A stretch of DNA of 64,000 nucleotides from Lachnospiraceae bacterium (GTDB lineage Bacteria > Bacillota > Clostridia > Lachnospirales > Lachnospiraceae): assembly GCA_024684085.1 (NCBI GenBank), contig JAIKXM010000019.1, positions 1-64,000 of the forward strand. The letters run 5' to 3'. This document shows, piece by piece, positions 1 through 7,735 of the stretch; position 1 is the stretch's first letter; each line of letters opens with the position of its first letter. A program made the position numbers and the translations under genes. The notes under the pieces are model-generated. The model saw nothing but the letters and a program-made list of their open reading frames with translations, did not search any database and was not told the DNA's origin.

Positions 1-32
1 TCTTTTTGGATATTTCATGAGAAGTTAGCCGT

Positions 33-38
33 ATTATA
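33..38 (-). promoter_or_regulatory. Possible extended -10 promoter reading off the left edge
   Basis: On the minus strand TATAAT is preceded by TGG, which fits the extended -10 form TGN-TATAAT. No convincing -35 lies 16-18 bases upstream. It would drive a gene beyond the left edge of the window, so its target cannot be seen. Confidence 0.25.
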
Positions 39-142
39 CCACTGTACAGCAAAAATGACGCTCACAAATGTGTAAAAATACGAATTTTTAAAGGACCTGT
101 GGAATTAACTATTTCACTGGAATTTACAATTTCAAGTTAGCT

Positions 143-252
143 GGCGGAGTCAAGCGATCCGGTTGGTGAAGTCAAGTGCTCCGATCGGCGGAGTCAAGCG
201 ATCCGGTTGGTGAAGTCAAGTGCTCCGATCGGCGGAGTAACACGGTCCGGCC
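143..252. repeat. 22-bp tandem repeat array, five degenerate units
   Basis: Two perfect 44-bp copies (143-186 and 187-230) are followed by a diverged partial copy (231-252). Each 44-mer is itself two related 22-bp halves beginning GGCGGAGTCAAG and GGTGAAGTCAAG. The period is not a multiple of three and no ORF with a good ribosome binding site crosses it, so it looks non-coding. The rest of 1-406 holds only a palindromic dispersed repeat near 327 and a possible promoter at 33. Confidence 0.85.
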
Positions 253-326
253 TGTGGGATCACACCAACGCTCTCTCTGATACTGTCTTACTCATTAGCC
301 TCATGTCGGCTCATTTTCACCATACT

Positions 327-356
327 TGACACTTTAGGGACGGGGTTTTTGTGTCA
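327..356. repeat. Dispersed palindromic repeat, copy 1
   Basis: A 30-bp sequence framed by TGACAC and GTGTCA with core GGGACGGGGTTTTT. A near-identical 29-bp copy lies at 27571-27599. This copy sits about 50 bases past the stop of the glycosyltransferase gene. I recall similar GGGACGG-core palindromes as dispersed repeats in many clostridia; that recollection is not checked here. Confidence 0.75.
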
Positions 357-406
357 TTTTCCGTTACTTTTCATTGGCGTGTTTTGGCATGGTGCATGTC
401 ATTTTT

Positions 407-1369
407 TCAATACTGTTCCTGCAATCGCTTCAGTCCGGCTTCCGGTATCTCATTCCCATATTTCAGATTCATGGCAGGCTCGGTCTCATTGGCTGCATTA
501 TAATACCACATGGCAGCCTCATTCATATCTCCCTTATCCTCCATAAACAGGGCTATCTCACAGCAGATCTCACTGCACATAAGATTGCCTGCTGCCGCTC
601 TGAGGGAATATTTCAGAAAGTCCTTATCATCTCCGGAAAGCCTTGCCGCCTTGGCACATACTGCAAACACCTGAGTAAGCCTCTCATTGCTCATATTCTC
701 ACTGTCAGCCAGCCTGTTAAAGTACTCTCTTGCACGTATGAAGCTCTCGTCCGGCCCCGAGATATACAACTCCTTGGCATAGATATCATTAAGCCTGTCG
801 CTTAATATCACATTGCCCTTAGTCTCACGTTCAAATGCCGCCAGATCCCTGAGCTCGTGTCCGGCCCCCGGTCTGTGTATTATATCGATATCCGAATCAT
901 ATATCATTGGCTTAAGCCTGACCGCCTCATGAATGCTCTCCTCCCAGACGAACTCCCTCAGTCTCTTATAGAGTTTCGGCCGGAGTTCCCTGTCGAAGTT
1001 ATAGATCGTATTGTTCTCCAGCTGATTGCAATAATACATCTGTACAATATCGATCTCGGGTAACATCGCTATCTTTAACTGCCTGAACTTCTCAATATTC
1101 GCATCATCCAGAAGTTCATCCGCATCCGCCTGATATATATAATCGCACTTTGCCAATGAAAAAGAATAATTACGTGCATCGGCGAAGCTTCCCGTCCACT
1201 TAAACTCATATATCTTATCGGTATATCTCCCCGCGATCTCCATGGTGTCATCAGTCGAACCCGTATCCACCACGATGATCTCGTCCGCGATGGTCTTAAG
1301 ACTCTCAAGACAGCCTTCAAGTCTGTCATGCTCATTTTTTACGATCATACACACACTGATAGTAACCAT
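407..1369 (-). CDS. Family 2 glycosyltransferase with C-terminal TPR-like region
   Basis: Predicted to transfer a sugar from a nucleotide-sugar donor to an unknown acceptor in the cytoplasm. The GT-A fold starts with ISVCMIVKNE (residues 4-13), continues with VVDTGSTDDT (33-42) and reaches a DXD-type metal site in QADADE (80-85). EESIHE near 145 fits the acceptor region. The last 120 residues are helical and TPR-like, as in other 'glycosyltransferase plus tetratricopeptide' proteins of Firmicutes. A strong GGAGGGG lies just before the ATG. It is the last gene of a run that includes dus and a 51-codon ORF. The acceptor cannot be deduced. Confidence 0.88.
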   Translation of the reverse strand: MVTISVCMIVKNEHDRLEGCLESLKTIADEIIVVDTGSTDDTMEIAGRYTDKIYEFKWTGSFADARNYSFSLAKCDYIYQADADELLDDANIEKFRQLKIAMLPEIDIVQMYYCNQLENNTIYNFDRELRPKLYKRLREFVWEESIHEAVRLKPMIYDSDIDIIHRPGAGHELRDLAAFERETKGNVILSDRLNDIYAKELYISGPDESFIRAREYFNRLADSENMSNERLTQVFAVCAKAARLSGDDKDFLKYSLRAAAGNLMCSEICCEIALFMEDKGDMNEAAMWYYNAANETEPAMNLKYGNEIPEAGLKRLQEQY

Positions 1370-1399
1370 ATCTGCCCCTCCGTCGACAAATAATTCCCT

Positions 1400-1555
1400 T
1401 TATATATACTCTGCCTGCCCCTGCATCTCCTGATCAGCAGGCAGCACATAATGCCTCTGTATCATCTGATCGGTCAATAACGTCGGATTCACCTGCATCT
1501 CCTTATCAGCAGGCAACGTTGGATACCCCGAAACGTCACGCCTACCACCGATCAT
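1400..1555 (-). CDS. Possible 51-residue small protein with an internal repeat
   Basis: An open frame from ATG 1555 to TAA 1400 lies in the gap between dus and the glycosyltransferase. A GGAG six bases before the ATG suits translation, and it starts 21 bases after the dus stop. The protein repeats itself: LPADKEMQ and LPADQEMQ are 24 codons apart, and TDQMIQ partly echoes the start. The DNA repeat behind this (24 bp at 1420-1443 and 1492-1515, one mismatch) has a 72-bp period that keeps frame. No family is recognised. It may be a real small gene or a fortuitously open tandem duplication. Confidence 0.4.
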   Translation of the reverse strand: MIGGRRDVSGYPTLPADKEMQVNPTLLTDQMIQRHYVLPADQEMQGQAEYI

Positions 1556-1576
1556 CTGATGCTCCGTCCATACTCA

Positions 1577-2539
1577 TCACCCCATGAACAGCTCCGCGGC
1601 GATGGCCAGAATGTCCTCCATCGTCTCCATCTCGTTGATCCTGCCACGCACTCTGGCTGATCCGTGGACTCCCGCGCTGTACCAGCTTATGGTCTTACGC
1701 ATCTCACGCACACCGGTATACTCGCCCTTATACTCAAGCTGCATATTGGCATGCCTGACAATAGTGTCATATATTTCCTTCTTATCCGGACGGGGCATCA
1801 TCTCGCCCGTCTCAAGATAATGTCTGATCTCCCTGAAGATAAAAGGATTCCCCTTTGCGGCACGCCCGATCGCTATCCCGTCGCAACCGGTCTCTCTGAG
1901 CATCGCCTCCGCAGAAGCCCCGTCCGTCACATCCCCATTGCCTATAACAGGTATGGTAAGTGCTTCCCTGACCTGCCTGATGATATCCCAATCCGCCTTA
2001 CCGGAGTAGAACTGCTCCCTCGTCCTGCCGTGAACCGTCACCGCCGCAGCTCCCGATTCCTGAGCGATACGCGCGATCTCGACTGCATTGATATGAGCGT
2101 CGTCATACCCCTTCCTGATCTTAACGGTAACGGGCTTATCAATAGCCCGCGCGCAGGCCTCCACGATACGCCCTACAAGCAGCGGATCCTTCATCAGCGC
2201 CGAACCTTCTCCGTTACCTGTGACCTTCGGCACCGGACATCCCATATTGATATCCAATATTGCAAAATCGCGGTCCTCTATGCGTTTTGCCATCTCCGAG
2301 ATTATCACGGGATCTGAGCCGAACAACTGAAGTGACACGGGTGTCTCATCCGGATGTATCTCCAACAGCTGTTCCGTATTTTTATTATTGTACATTATGG
2401 CCTTGGCACTGACCATCTCCATACACTGGAGGGACGATCCGTACTCACGACATAATACACGAAATGGCAGGTCTGTCACACCTGCCATCGGAGCCAGTAT
2501 TATATTTCCATCAAGCTCAACATTACCTATTCTCAACAA
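1577..2539 (-). CDS. dusB: tRNA-dihydrouridine synthase (DusB family)
   Basis: FMN enzyme that reduces specific uridines in tRNA to dihydrouridine. It has the TIM-barrel motifs of the family: APMAGVTDLPFR (16-27), the active-site loop MGCPVPKVTG (99-108) with catalytic Cys101, VTVHGRTREQ (167-176) and the phosphate-binding IGNGDV (199-204). At 320 residues it is of normal length. The frame starts with TTG at 2539, five bases after GGAGG; the adjacent TTG at 2536 has the more usual eight-base spacing. An ATG at 2543 is in another frame, so a TTG start is required. A promoter with an inverted repeat lies upstream. Confidence 0.93.
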   Translation of the reverse strand: MLRIGNVELDGNIILAPMAGVTDLPFRVLCREYGSSLQCMEMVSAKAIMYNNKNTEQLLEIHPDETPVSLQLFGSDPVIISEMAKRIEDRDFAILDINMGCPVPKVTGNGEGSALMKDPLLVGRIVEACARAIDKPVTVKIRKGYDDAHINAVEIARIAQESGAAAVTVHGRTREQFYSGKADWDIIRQVREALTIPVIGNGDVTDGASAEAMLRETGCDGIAIGRAAKGNPFIFREIRHYLETGEMMPRPDKKEIYDTIVRHANMQLEYKGEYTGVREMRKTISWYSAGVHGSARVRGRINEMETMEDILAIAAELFMG

Positions 2540-2587
2540 TCATTCCTCCAAGGAATTTAAAAACAACGAAATCAAAATTGCCACAGA

Positions 2588-2626
2588 ATCATAAATACAG
2601 TAGATTCTAAAACGCAACAGAATCTA
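2588..2626 (-). promoter_or_regulatory. Promoter for dus with an inverted repeat over the -35
   Basis: Minus strand -35 TTGCGT (2612-2617), 18-bp spacer, -10 TATGAT (2588-2593). The perfect 8-bp inverted repeat TAGATTCT (2601-2608) / AGAATCTA (2619-2626) straddles the -35, a position suited to a repressor. No regulator can be named. Confidence 0.45.
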
Positions 2627-2676
2627 AATATGAAAACAAATCCCGTCAAATCACTGACACATTCTGACAATATATG

Positions 2677-3027
2677 TCACATCTGATCCAGCATATCCGA
2701 GATGTCTTCCTTAAGGAACAATACTCTGTAATACAACGAGAGGCTCTCGAGAAGCTCCTGCTTGGTATCTCTGATCTTGCGCACCAGAAGTCCGGCGCCG
2801 ATATCATCATAGAGATAATCCTCCGGAGCCGCTATGGTCTCAAACTCCAGATTGCCTTCCTCATCAAAGAAAAGAGTGAATATGCCACCCACCTCTTCCG
2901 TGAAAAGGACACATATTATATGAAGCTCCTCCTGAATAGACTGGGGGATCTTCGAAAAATCCTGATTAAAATAATACTTCTGCTCATACCGGTTGGCACC
3001 GCACAGAACTACCCTGTTATCGGTCAT
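2677..3027 (-). CDS. DUF6145-like protein, partner of argF
   Basis: A 116-residue acidic soluble protein with no signal peptide or membrane segment. The start ([16 protein letters not shown], 6-21) and [21 protein letters not shown] (about 38-58) match my memory of a small Lachnospiraceae family called DUF6145, of unknown function. Its ATG overlaps the argF stop by four bases (ATGA), so the two are translationally coupled. The coupling suggests a role linked to arginine or citrulline metabolism, but nothing in the sequence shows a reaction. Confidence 0.75.
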   Translation of the reverse strand: MTDNRVVLCGANRYEQKYYFNQDFSKIPQSIQEELHIICVLFTEEVGGIFTLFFDEEGNLEFETIAAPEDYLYDDIGAGLLVRKIRDTKQELLESLSLYYRVLFLKEDISDMLDQM

Positions 3028-4019
3028 ACAAACGCCCCCATGGTAGCGGCCATGATAGCCTTGATCGTATGCATTCTGTTCTCGGCCTCGTCAAATACGA
3101 CCGACTGGGCTGATTCGAAGACTTCATCGGTAACTTCGAGTTCCGTGAATCCGAATTGCTCACCTTTTTCCCGACCGATCTCTGTCTTAAGATCGTGATA
3201 AGCAGGCAGACAGTGCATGAAGATCGCATCCTTACCGGCGCGCTCCATTACATCCCTGTTGACCTGGTAAGGCGAGAGATCCTTGATCCTCTTGGCCCAT
3301 GCTTCGTCAGGCTCGCCCATTGATACCCATACATCGGTATAGACAACATCCTGATCTTTTGTACCCTCAATCGGATCCTCGGTAAGAGTGATACTGCCGC
3401 CTGTCTCAGCCGCAATATCCATACAGGTCTTCACCAGCTTCTCCTCGGGGAAATACTCCTTATTGGAACATAAGGTAAGATGCATTCCCATCTTCGCGCA
3501 TGTAACCATCCACGAATTAGCCATATTGTAACGGGCATCGCCCATATATACCAGCTTAACGCCCTTGATCCTTCCAAGCTTCTCCTTGATGGTAAGGAGG
3601 TCTGCGATCATCTGAGTGGGATGGAACTCATTGGTAAGACCGTTCCATACCGGAACACCCGCATATCTTGCAAGTTCCTCAACGATCTCCTGACCGTACC
3701 CGCGGTACTCAATACCGTCGAACATCCTGCCAAGAACCCTTGCGGTATCGGCAATGGATTCCTTCATACCGATCTGCGAACTCTTGGGATCAAGATAGGT
3801 CGTTCCCATTCCCAGATCATGGGCAGCCACTTCGAAAGAGCACCTCGTACGTGTACTGGTCTTCTCGAAGATAAGCGCCACATTTTTGCCCCTGAGCTTA
3901 TCTACCAAAACGCCCTTTTTCTTCATATATTTCAGATCTGCTGCCAGATTCACCAGATACTCGATCTCCTCCGGTGTATAATCCAGCAATTTCAAAAAAT
4001 TACGCCCTTTAAGATCCAT
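3024..4019 (-). CDS. argF: Ornithine carbamoyltransferase
   Basis: Makes citrulline from ornithine and carbamoyl phosphate. It has the carbamoyl-phosphate motif STRTR (55-59), HPTQ (133-136), the DVWVSMGE segment (229-236) and the ornithine-side HCLP (269-272). The ATG at 4019 is chosen because GGAGG sits eight bases before it and the product (331 aa) has the family length; the longer frame to 4088 adds 23 residues with no family match. It overlaps the DUF6145-like gene by four bases and has a near-consensus promoter about 215 bases upstream. No other arg genes are in the window, so biosynthetic and catabolic roles cannot be separated. Confidence 0.95.
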   Translation of the reverse strand: MDLKGRNFLKLLDYTPEEIEYLVNLAADLKYMKKKGVLVDKLRGKNVALIFEKTSTRTRCSFEVAAHDLGMGTTYLDPKSSQIGMKESIADTARVLGRMFDGIEYRGYGQEIVEELARYAGVPVWNGLTNEFHPTQMIADLLTIKEKLGRIKGVKLVYMGDARYNMANSWMVTCAKMGMHLTLCSNKEYFPEEKLVKTCMDIAAETGGSITLTEDPIEGTKDQDVVYTDVWVSMGEPDEAWAKRIKDLSPYQVNRDVMERAGKDAIFMHCLPAYHDLKTEIGREKGEQFGFTELEVTDEVFESAQSVVFDEAENRMHTIKAIMAATMGAFV

Positions 4020-4233
4020 TCCTCTTACCTCCATCGCATCACCCGAACGACCGCCAAAGCCGACCCTCGGATTCTGCCGGTTTACCATGCAAGATCATTG
4101 CCGATCTGTCCATTATCACAGTAGAGCCGATCACTTTGGCTCATGTTACCGGTGATGCTTCATCCCATTTCTGCCAAACGAATGCTTCATCTCCGAAAAT
4201 AAAATCACCGTGGCTTTCGACCACGATGACATT

Positions 4234-4262
4234 ATTATACCTTAATCGCTTATTTTTGACAA
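4234..4262 (-). promoter_or_regulatory. Near-consensus promoter for argF
   Basis: Minus strand -35 TTGTCA (4257-4262), 17-bp spacer, -10 TATAAT (4234-4239). The expected transcript has a leader of about 200 bases before the argF ATG. That leader has a small hairpin (CGTGG/CCACG, about 4208-4226) but no riboswitch I recognise. Confidence 0.65.
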
Positions 4263-4291
4263 ATTCAGCGCCGCCGGGCGCACCAAGGTAC

Positions 4292-4339
4292 AAAAATAGC
4301 CGCCCACATCTCCGTATAAAAGATCAGGCAGCTATTTTT
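4292..4339 (-). terminator. Hairpin terminator after the SleB hydrolase gene
   Basis: AAAAATAGC (4292-4300) pairs with GCTATTTTT (4331-4339), with further GCC/GGC pairing inside. The arm ends in U-rich sequence on the minus strand (and on plus). It separates the hydrolase gene from the argF promoter. Confidence 0.6.
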
Positions 4340-4373
4340 GCTAATATTATTAGTCCGAGGTGCACTTTTACCT

Positions 4374-5465
4374 CTAATAGAACACATGCGCTCCTATGAC
4401 CACACCGTCCTGTCCGGTATATCTCTTGAAATGAGTAGCCGAACCGATATTGGTGCTTCCGTTTATGGCATCTCTTGCCGCAGTAAGACAAGCTTCAGGC
4501 ACGCCCTTGGCCAACCTTTCTTCCACCTTACCGCTTGCTGCAGGTCCGAACTGACCCGAAGCATAGATAACTCCCGCAACCGTATTGGGATATGCACCGC
4601 TTCTGACACGGTTCATGACAACGGCCGCAACAGCCAGCTTACCTTCATAAGACTGATTGCCTGCCTCGCAGTAGACTAAGGCTCCAAGCAGAGTCTCATC
4701 CGTTGCTCCGACGGCAACAGGTCCGAGATTGGCTATAAGCTTAGCCTTCTCTTCTCTCTCAAGGCGCTCACGCTCTTTGATCTCGTCGTAAGTCTCGCCC
4801 TGATCCACTTCAAATCTGGTAGTTACATATTCGGCTGAGATAAATCCTTCTTCGCCCTCGTATTCGATGGCTACCCAGTCATCGTCGGAATTCTCAACGA
4901 TAACTTCTATCTCATCGCCGTTCTTAACAAGGCCCCATACGCCGGCTTCCTCACTCTTATCCTTTCTGACTCTGAGCGCGTCTGCTTCGATATGTGCCAC
5001 GGTTCTTCCCACTTCTTCGGCCAGAGCCTCTGCCTCATCATCAAAGAGCAGATACTCGCTGCTGGCCCATCCAATCAGGTTACCCGATTGTATCTTCGTC
5101 CAATCTCCATCTGTTTCCAGTATTGTTCCTCCGCAATCCGCGTAGAGCAACCCTACTTTGGCAGCCTCTTCATTGGGTTCTGTTCGAACATTCAATGAAT
5201 TGCGTACATTAGCCATGACTAAGTCGGAACTGTTCTCTGAAGTCTCCTCATCCTCAGATGTCTCTTCAGGTTGCCACTGTACCGTACCGTCACACTGACC
5301 TCGATCCAGCGTATCCAGCAATTCAGCCGCGCCACCGTTAAAATCCCCCAACGGCTTGGCGTCTTCTGATGCCATGACTATTACAGGTAATGCTACGATC
5401 ACTGCAACGATTCCTGCACAGAAGGAGGTCAGATGCTTCAACAACCTCTTCTTTTTTGCCTTCAT
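4374..5465 (-). CDS. Secreted cell-wall hydrolase, SH3-SH3-SleB
   Basis: Exported peptidoglycan-cleaving enzyme. A basic stretch and hydrophobic helix (about 11-31) form the signal peptide or anchor. An acidic Ser/Glu-rich linker follows (60-82), then two bacterial SH3 domains (about 85-140 and 155-216), a charged helix and a SleB/Hydrolase_2 domain (about 250-363). ALVYCEAGN carries the family's catalytic Glu (E267). SleB members act as cortex-lytic transglycosylases in spores, but the same domain occurs in vegetative hydrolases, so a spore role is not shown. The ATG at 5465 has GGAG six bases upstream; an ATG at 5477 is the alternative. Confidence 0.88.
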   Translation of the reverse strand: MKAKKKRLLKHLTSFCAGIVAVIVALPVIVMASEDAKPLGDFNGGAAELLDTLDRGQCDGTVQWQPEETSEDEETSENSSDLVMANVRNSLNVRTEPNEEAAKVGLLYADCGGTILETDGDWTKIQSGNLIGWASSEYLLFDDEAEALAEEVGRTVAHIEADALRVRKDKSEEAGVWGLVKNGDEIEVIVENSDDDWVAIEYEGEEGFISAEYVTTRFEVDQGETYDEIKERERLEREEKAKLIANLGPVAVGATDETLLGALVYCEAGNQSYEGKLAVAAVVMNRVRSGAYPNTVAGVIYASGQFGPAASGKVEERLAKGVPEACLTAARDAINGSTNIGSATHFKRYTGQDGVVIGAHVFY

Positions 5466-5520
5466 AGTCTTCTCCATCTTTTCTGGAAATATTACAAAAT
5501 TGTTACGTCAAATCGTGTTT

Positions 5521-5549
5521 AGTGTAGCAAACCTTTTTTTATTTGTCAA
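5521..5549 (-). promoter_or_regulatory. Promoter for the SleB hydrolase gene
   Basis: Minus strand -35 TTGACA (5544-5549, consensus), 17-bp spacer, -10 TACACT (5521-5526). It lies about 55 bases before the start codon. Confidence 0.6.
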
Positions 5550-5605
5550 ATTTCACATTTTTAGTGCCGGTTTATGGCACTCTTTTAAGCATATTTTAGG
5601 CACTT

Positions 5606-6367
5606 TTACCTAAAGGCCGCAAACATCAATATCGCCGCTGCGATCGCGGCGTTCAGGCTCTCCACTTCTCCCTTCATCGGGATCTTAATATACTCATCCG
5701 CAAGAGCCGCCGTTTCATCCTTCAGACCGTTGCCTTCATTGCCTATCATAAAGGCTGTCCTGCCGTAATCCACTTCATTATAGAACCTCTCACCCTTAAG
5801 GTGCGCCGCATAGACCTTATACCCCTTCTCCTTAAGCATCGCAACCGACGCCTTTAGGTCATCTGTATAGCTGAAGGGCACTCTGTATATCGAACCCATC
5901 GTGGAACGGATAGTCTTGGGATTATATATATCCACGGTATTACTGCTCATGATCACATGAGCCACCCCCGCAGCCTCCGCTGTCCTTATGATAGTACCGA
6001 GATTCCCGGGATCCTGAATATCTTCCAGTATCATTACCGTCGAGCCTGCGTTTTCCTCATCCTTGCAAAAATCAGGCAACTCATGTTCCGGCATCTGAAG
6101 CACACACAGCACCCCCTGCGGAGTCTTGGTGTCGCACAAACGCTCCATTTGATCGTCCGTGACTATCGTGTACTCGTGGCCTGAGAGCTTGTGAGACGCC
6201 TCATTTTTTAGAAGAAAGTCCTTAGTTACATAGATCTCCCTGATCCAGTCGTCGGGAGCCTCCATGAACATTTTTCTGCCCTCTATTACAAAGAGGCCCG
6301 CCTCACGGCGAGCCTTTGATCTGGCGATAAGATTCTTGATCTTCTTGATATTATTATTAGTAAGCAT
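5606..6367 (-). CDS. TrmH/SpoU-family RNA 2'-O-methyltransferase
   Basis: SAM-dependent ribose methyltransferase of the trefoil-knot class, probably acting on 23S rRNA or tRNA. Residues 1-95 form the L30e-like substrate-binding domain (SRxKARREAGLFVIEG near 16-30). The knot motifs follow: DIQDPGNLGTIIRTAEAAG (116-134), IYNPKTIRSTMGSIYRVPF (147-165), IGNEGNGL (208-215) and IPMKGEVESLNAAIAAA (229-245). AGAGGG lies eight bases before the ATG. It follows pfkA in the same direction, across a gap with a duplicated pfkA tail. The target nucleotide cannot be assigned. Confidence 0.9.
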   Translation of the reverse strand: MLTNNNIKKIKNLIARSKARREAGLFVIEGRKMFMEAPDDWIREIYVTKDFLLKNEASHKLSGHEYTIVTDDQMERLCDTKTPQGVLCVLQMPEHELPDFCKDEENAGSTVMILEDIQDPGNLGTIIRTAEAAGVAHVIMSSNTVDIYNPKTIRSTMGSIYRVPFSYTDDLKASVAMLKEKGYKVYAAHLKGERFYNEVDYGRTAFMIGNEGNGLKDETAALADEYIKIPMKGEVESLNAAIAAAILMFAAFR

Positions 6368-6376
6368 TTTACGCCC

Positions 6377-6502
6377 TCTTACGACTGTTTAACTCCTGCC
6401 GGATATTGCAAGACGTCTGATGAACACCTTACTTCTGCCTGATATCGTCGGACATCTTACGACTGTTTAACTCCTGCTTGACACTGCAAGGCATCTGCTG
6501 AT
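6377..6502. repeat. Imperfect duplication of the pfkA 3' end
   Basis: About 46 bp spanning the last pfkA codons, its stop and the next bases (6455-6502) recur at 6377-6423 with scattered mismatches, 78 bp apart. The shared core is TCTTACGACTGTTTAACTCC. The second copy lies between pfkA and the methyltransferase start and now supplies the bases before that start. Confidence 0.75.
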
Positions 6503-7453
6503 CTCGTACTCGTAATCAGAGATGTTCTTCTGCATTGCAAGAGCCTCATCTATATCAAAATCTACGAATTCACCGTTCTTCACGCCGACAACCCTGTTGG
6601 TCTTGCCTTCGCAGAGGATGTCAGCCGCATAAGCGCCCATAATGGAAGCATAGTATCTGTCCTTACATGTGGGGCTTCCGCCTCGCTGCATGTAGCCAAG
6701 GATAGTAGCTCTGGTCTCGATTCCGGTAGCTGCCTCGATCCTTCGAGCCATGGATGTTGAATGTCCGATACCTTCCGCATTGATGATGAGGTGATGTGTC
6801 TTGCCTCTCTTACGGTTGGTTATGATGTTATTGACGATATTCTGCTCGTTGAAGTCGTATTTCTCGGGAAGGAGGATGTCCTCAGCGCCGTTGGCGATAC
6901 CACACCAAAGAGCGATATAACCGGCGTTACGTCCCATAACCTCGATGATAGAGCATCTCTCATGTGAAGATGAAGTATCTCTGACCTTATCGATAGCTTC
7001 CATTGCTGTATTAACAGCTGTATCAAATCCTATCGTATAGTCGGTACAGCTGATATCAAGGTCGATCGTACCGGGGATACCGATCGTGTTGATACCGTGC
7101 TTGGATAATGCCTGCGCGCCTCTGTAAGAACCGTCTCCGCCGATCACCACGATACCGTCTATATTGTGCTTCTTACACATCTCGGCGCCCTTGGCCTGAC
7201 CCTCTTCGGTCATGAACTCCTTACATCTGGCAGTTCCAAGAATTGTTCCGCCTCGCTGTATGATATCCGACACGCTGTGAGAATCCATATCGATTATCTC
7301 TTCATTAAGAAGCCCCTGATAGCCCTTCTTAATACCCTTAACGGATACACCGTTGCTGAGTGCCTTACGCACAACCGCCCTTATGGCAGCATTCATGCCG
7401 GGCGCATCGCCTCCACTTGTCAATATACCGATCGTCTTAATTGTCTTCTCCAT
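6467..7453 (-). CDS. pfkA: ATP-dependent 6-phosphofructokinase
   Basis: Commits fructose 6-phosphate to glycolysis. It has GILTSGGDAPGMNAAIR (9-25), GGDGSYRGA (105-113), PGTID (127-131) and MGRNAGY. Glycine after the Asp of GGDG and glycine in PGTID are the residues that mark ATP-using rather than PPi-using enzymes. The Asn of the usual TIDND is Leu here (TIDLD). The ATG at 7453 is seven bases after GGAG; an in-frame GTG two codons earlier is less likely. At 328 residues it is slightly longer than the 320 of the E. coli enzyme. It has its own promoter with an operator-like palindrome. Confidence 0.95.
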   Translation of the reverse strand: MEKTIKTIGILTSGGDAPGMNAAIRAVVRKALSNGVSVKGIKKGYQGLLNEEIIDMDSHSVSDIIQRGGTILGTARCKEFMTEEGQAKGAEMCKKHNIDGIVVIGGDGSYRGAQALSKHGINTIGIPGTIDLDISCTDYTIGFDTAVNTAMEAIDKVRDTSSSHERCSIIEVMGRNAGYIALWCGIANGAEDILLPEKYDFNEQNIVNNIITNRKRGKTHHLIINAEGIGHSTSMARRIEAATGIETRATILGYMQRGGSPTCKDRYYASIMGAYAADILCEGKTNRVVGVKNGEFVDFDIDEALAMQKNISDYEYEISRCLAVSSRS

Positions 7454-7522
7454 ACTCACACTCCGCTTTTTTCATTTTCGAGTTTCTATTACCGTTTTCT
7501 TTTTTGTTTTTATTCTCTCTGT

Positions 7523-7551
7523 AGTATAATACTTGCCTCTTGCAAGTGCAA
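7523..7551 (-). promoter_or_regulatory. pfkA promoter with palindrome in the spacer
   Basis: Minus strand -35 TTGCAC (7546-7551), 17-bp spacer, -10 TATACT (7523-7528). Between them lies a perfect inverted repeat ACTTGC-CTCTT-GCAAGT (7531-7547). Its placement over the polymerase contact region fits a sugar-responsive repressor; that is inference. Confidence 0.6.
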
Positions 7552-7673
7552 TTTTTATTTAGGATTACGCCATATCCGCACCCATAGGATCCGGCGGCAA
7601 TGGGGGCAAATAAATGTTTCGAACTTCTGAAGAACTTTAGATTTTCTTAGCATTTTCCCATGTAAGACAACAA

Positions 7674-7696
7674 GTTTTCGCCCGTACGGCGAAAAC
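7674..7696 (-). terminator. Perfect 9-bp hairpin after dnaE
   Basis: GTTTTCGCC (7674-7682) pairs with GGCGAAAAC (7688-7696) over a CGTAC loop. A smaller GGCG/CGCC hairpin lies at 7717-7729. Neither is followed by a strong T-run, so termination is plausible rather than clear. Confidence 0.4.
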
Positions 7697-7735
7697 AGTG
7701 CGGCCCTGCCATGGATGGCGCTTAACGCCGCAACT

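Noticed and set aside
143..252. CRISPR array
   Set aside because: Units are contiguous 22/44-bp tandem copies without unique spacers, and no cas genes are present.
4020..4233. Riboswitch in the argF leader
   Set aside because: Only one small hairpin is seen and no known riboswitch core; an ArgR site could not be recognised either.
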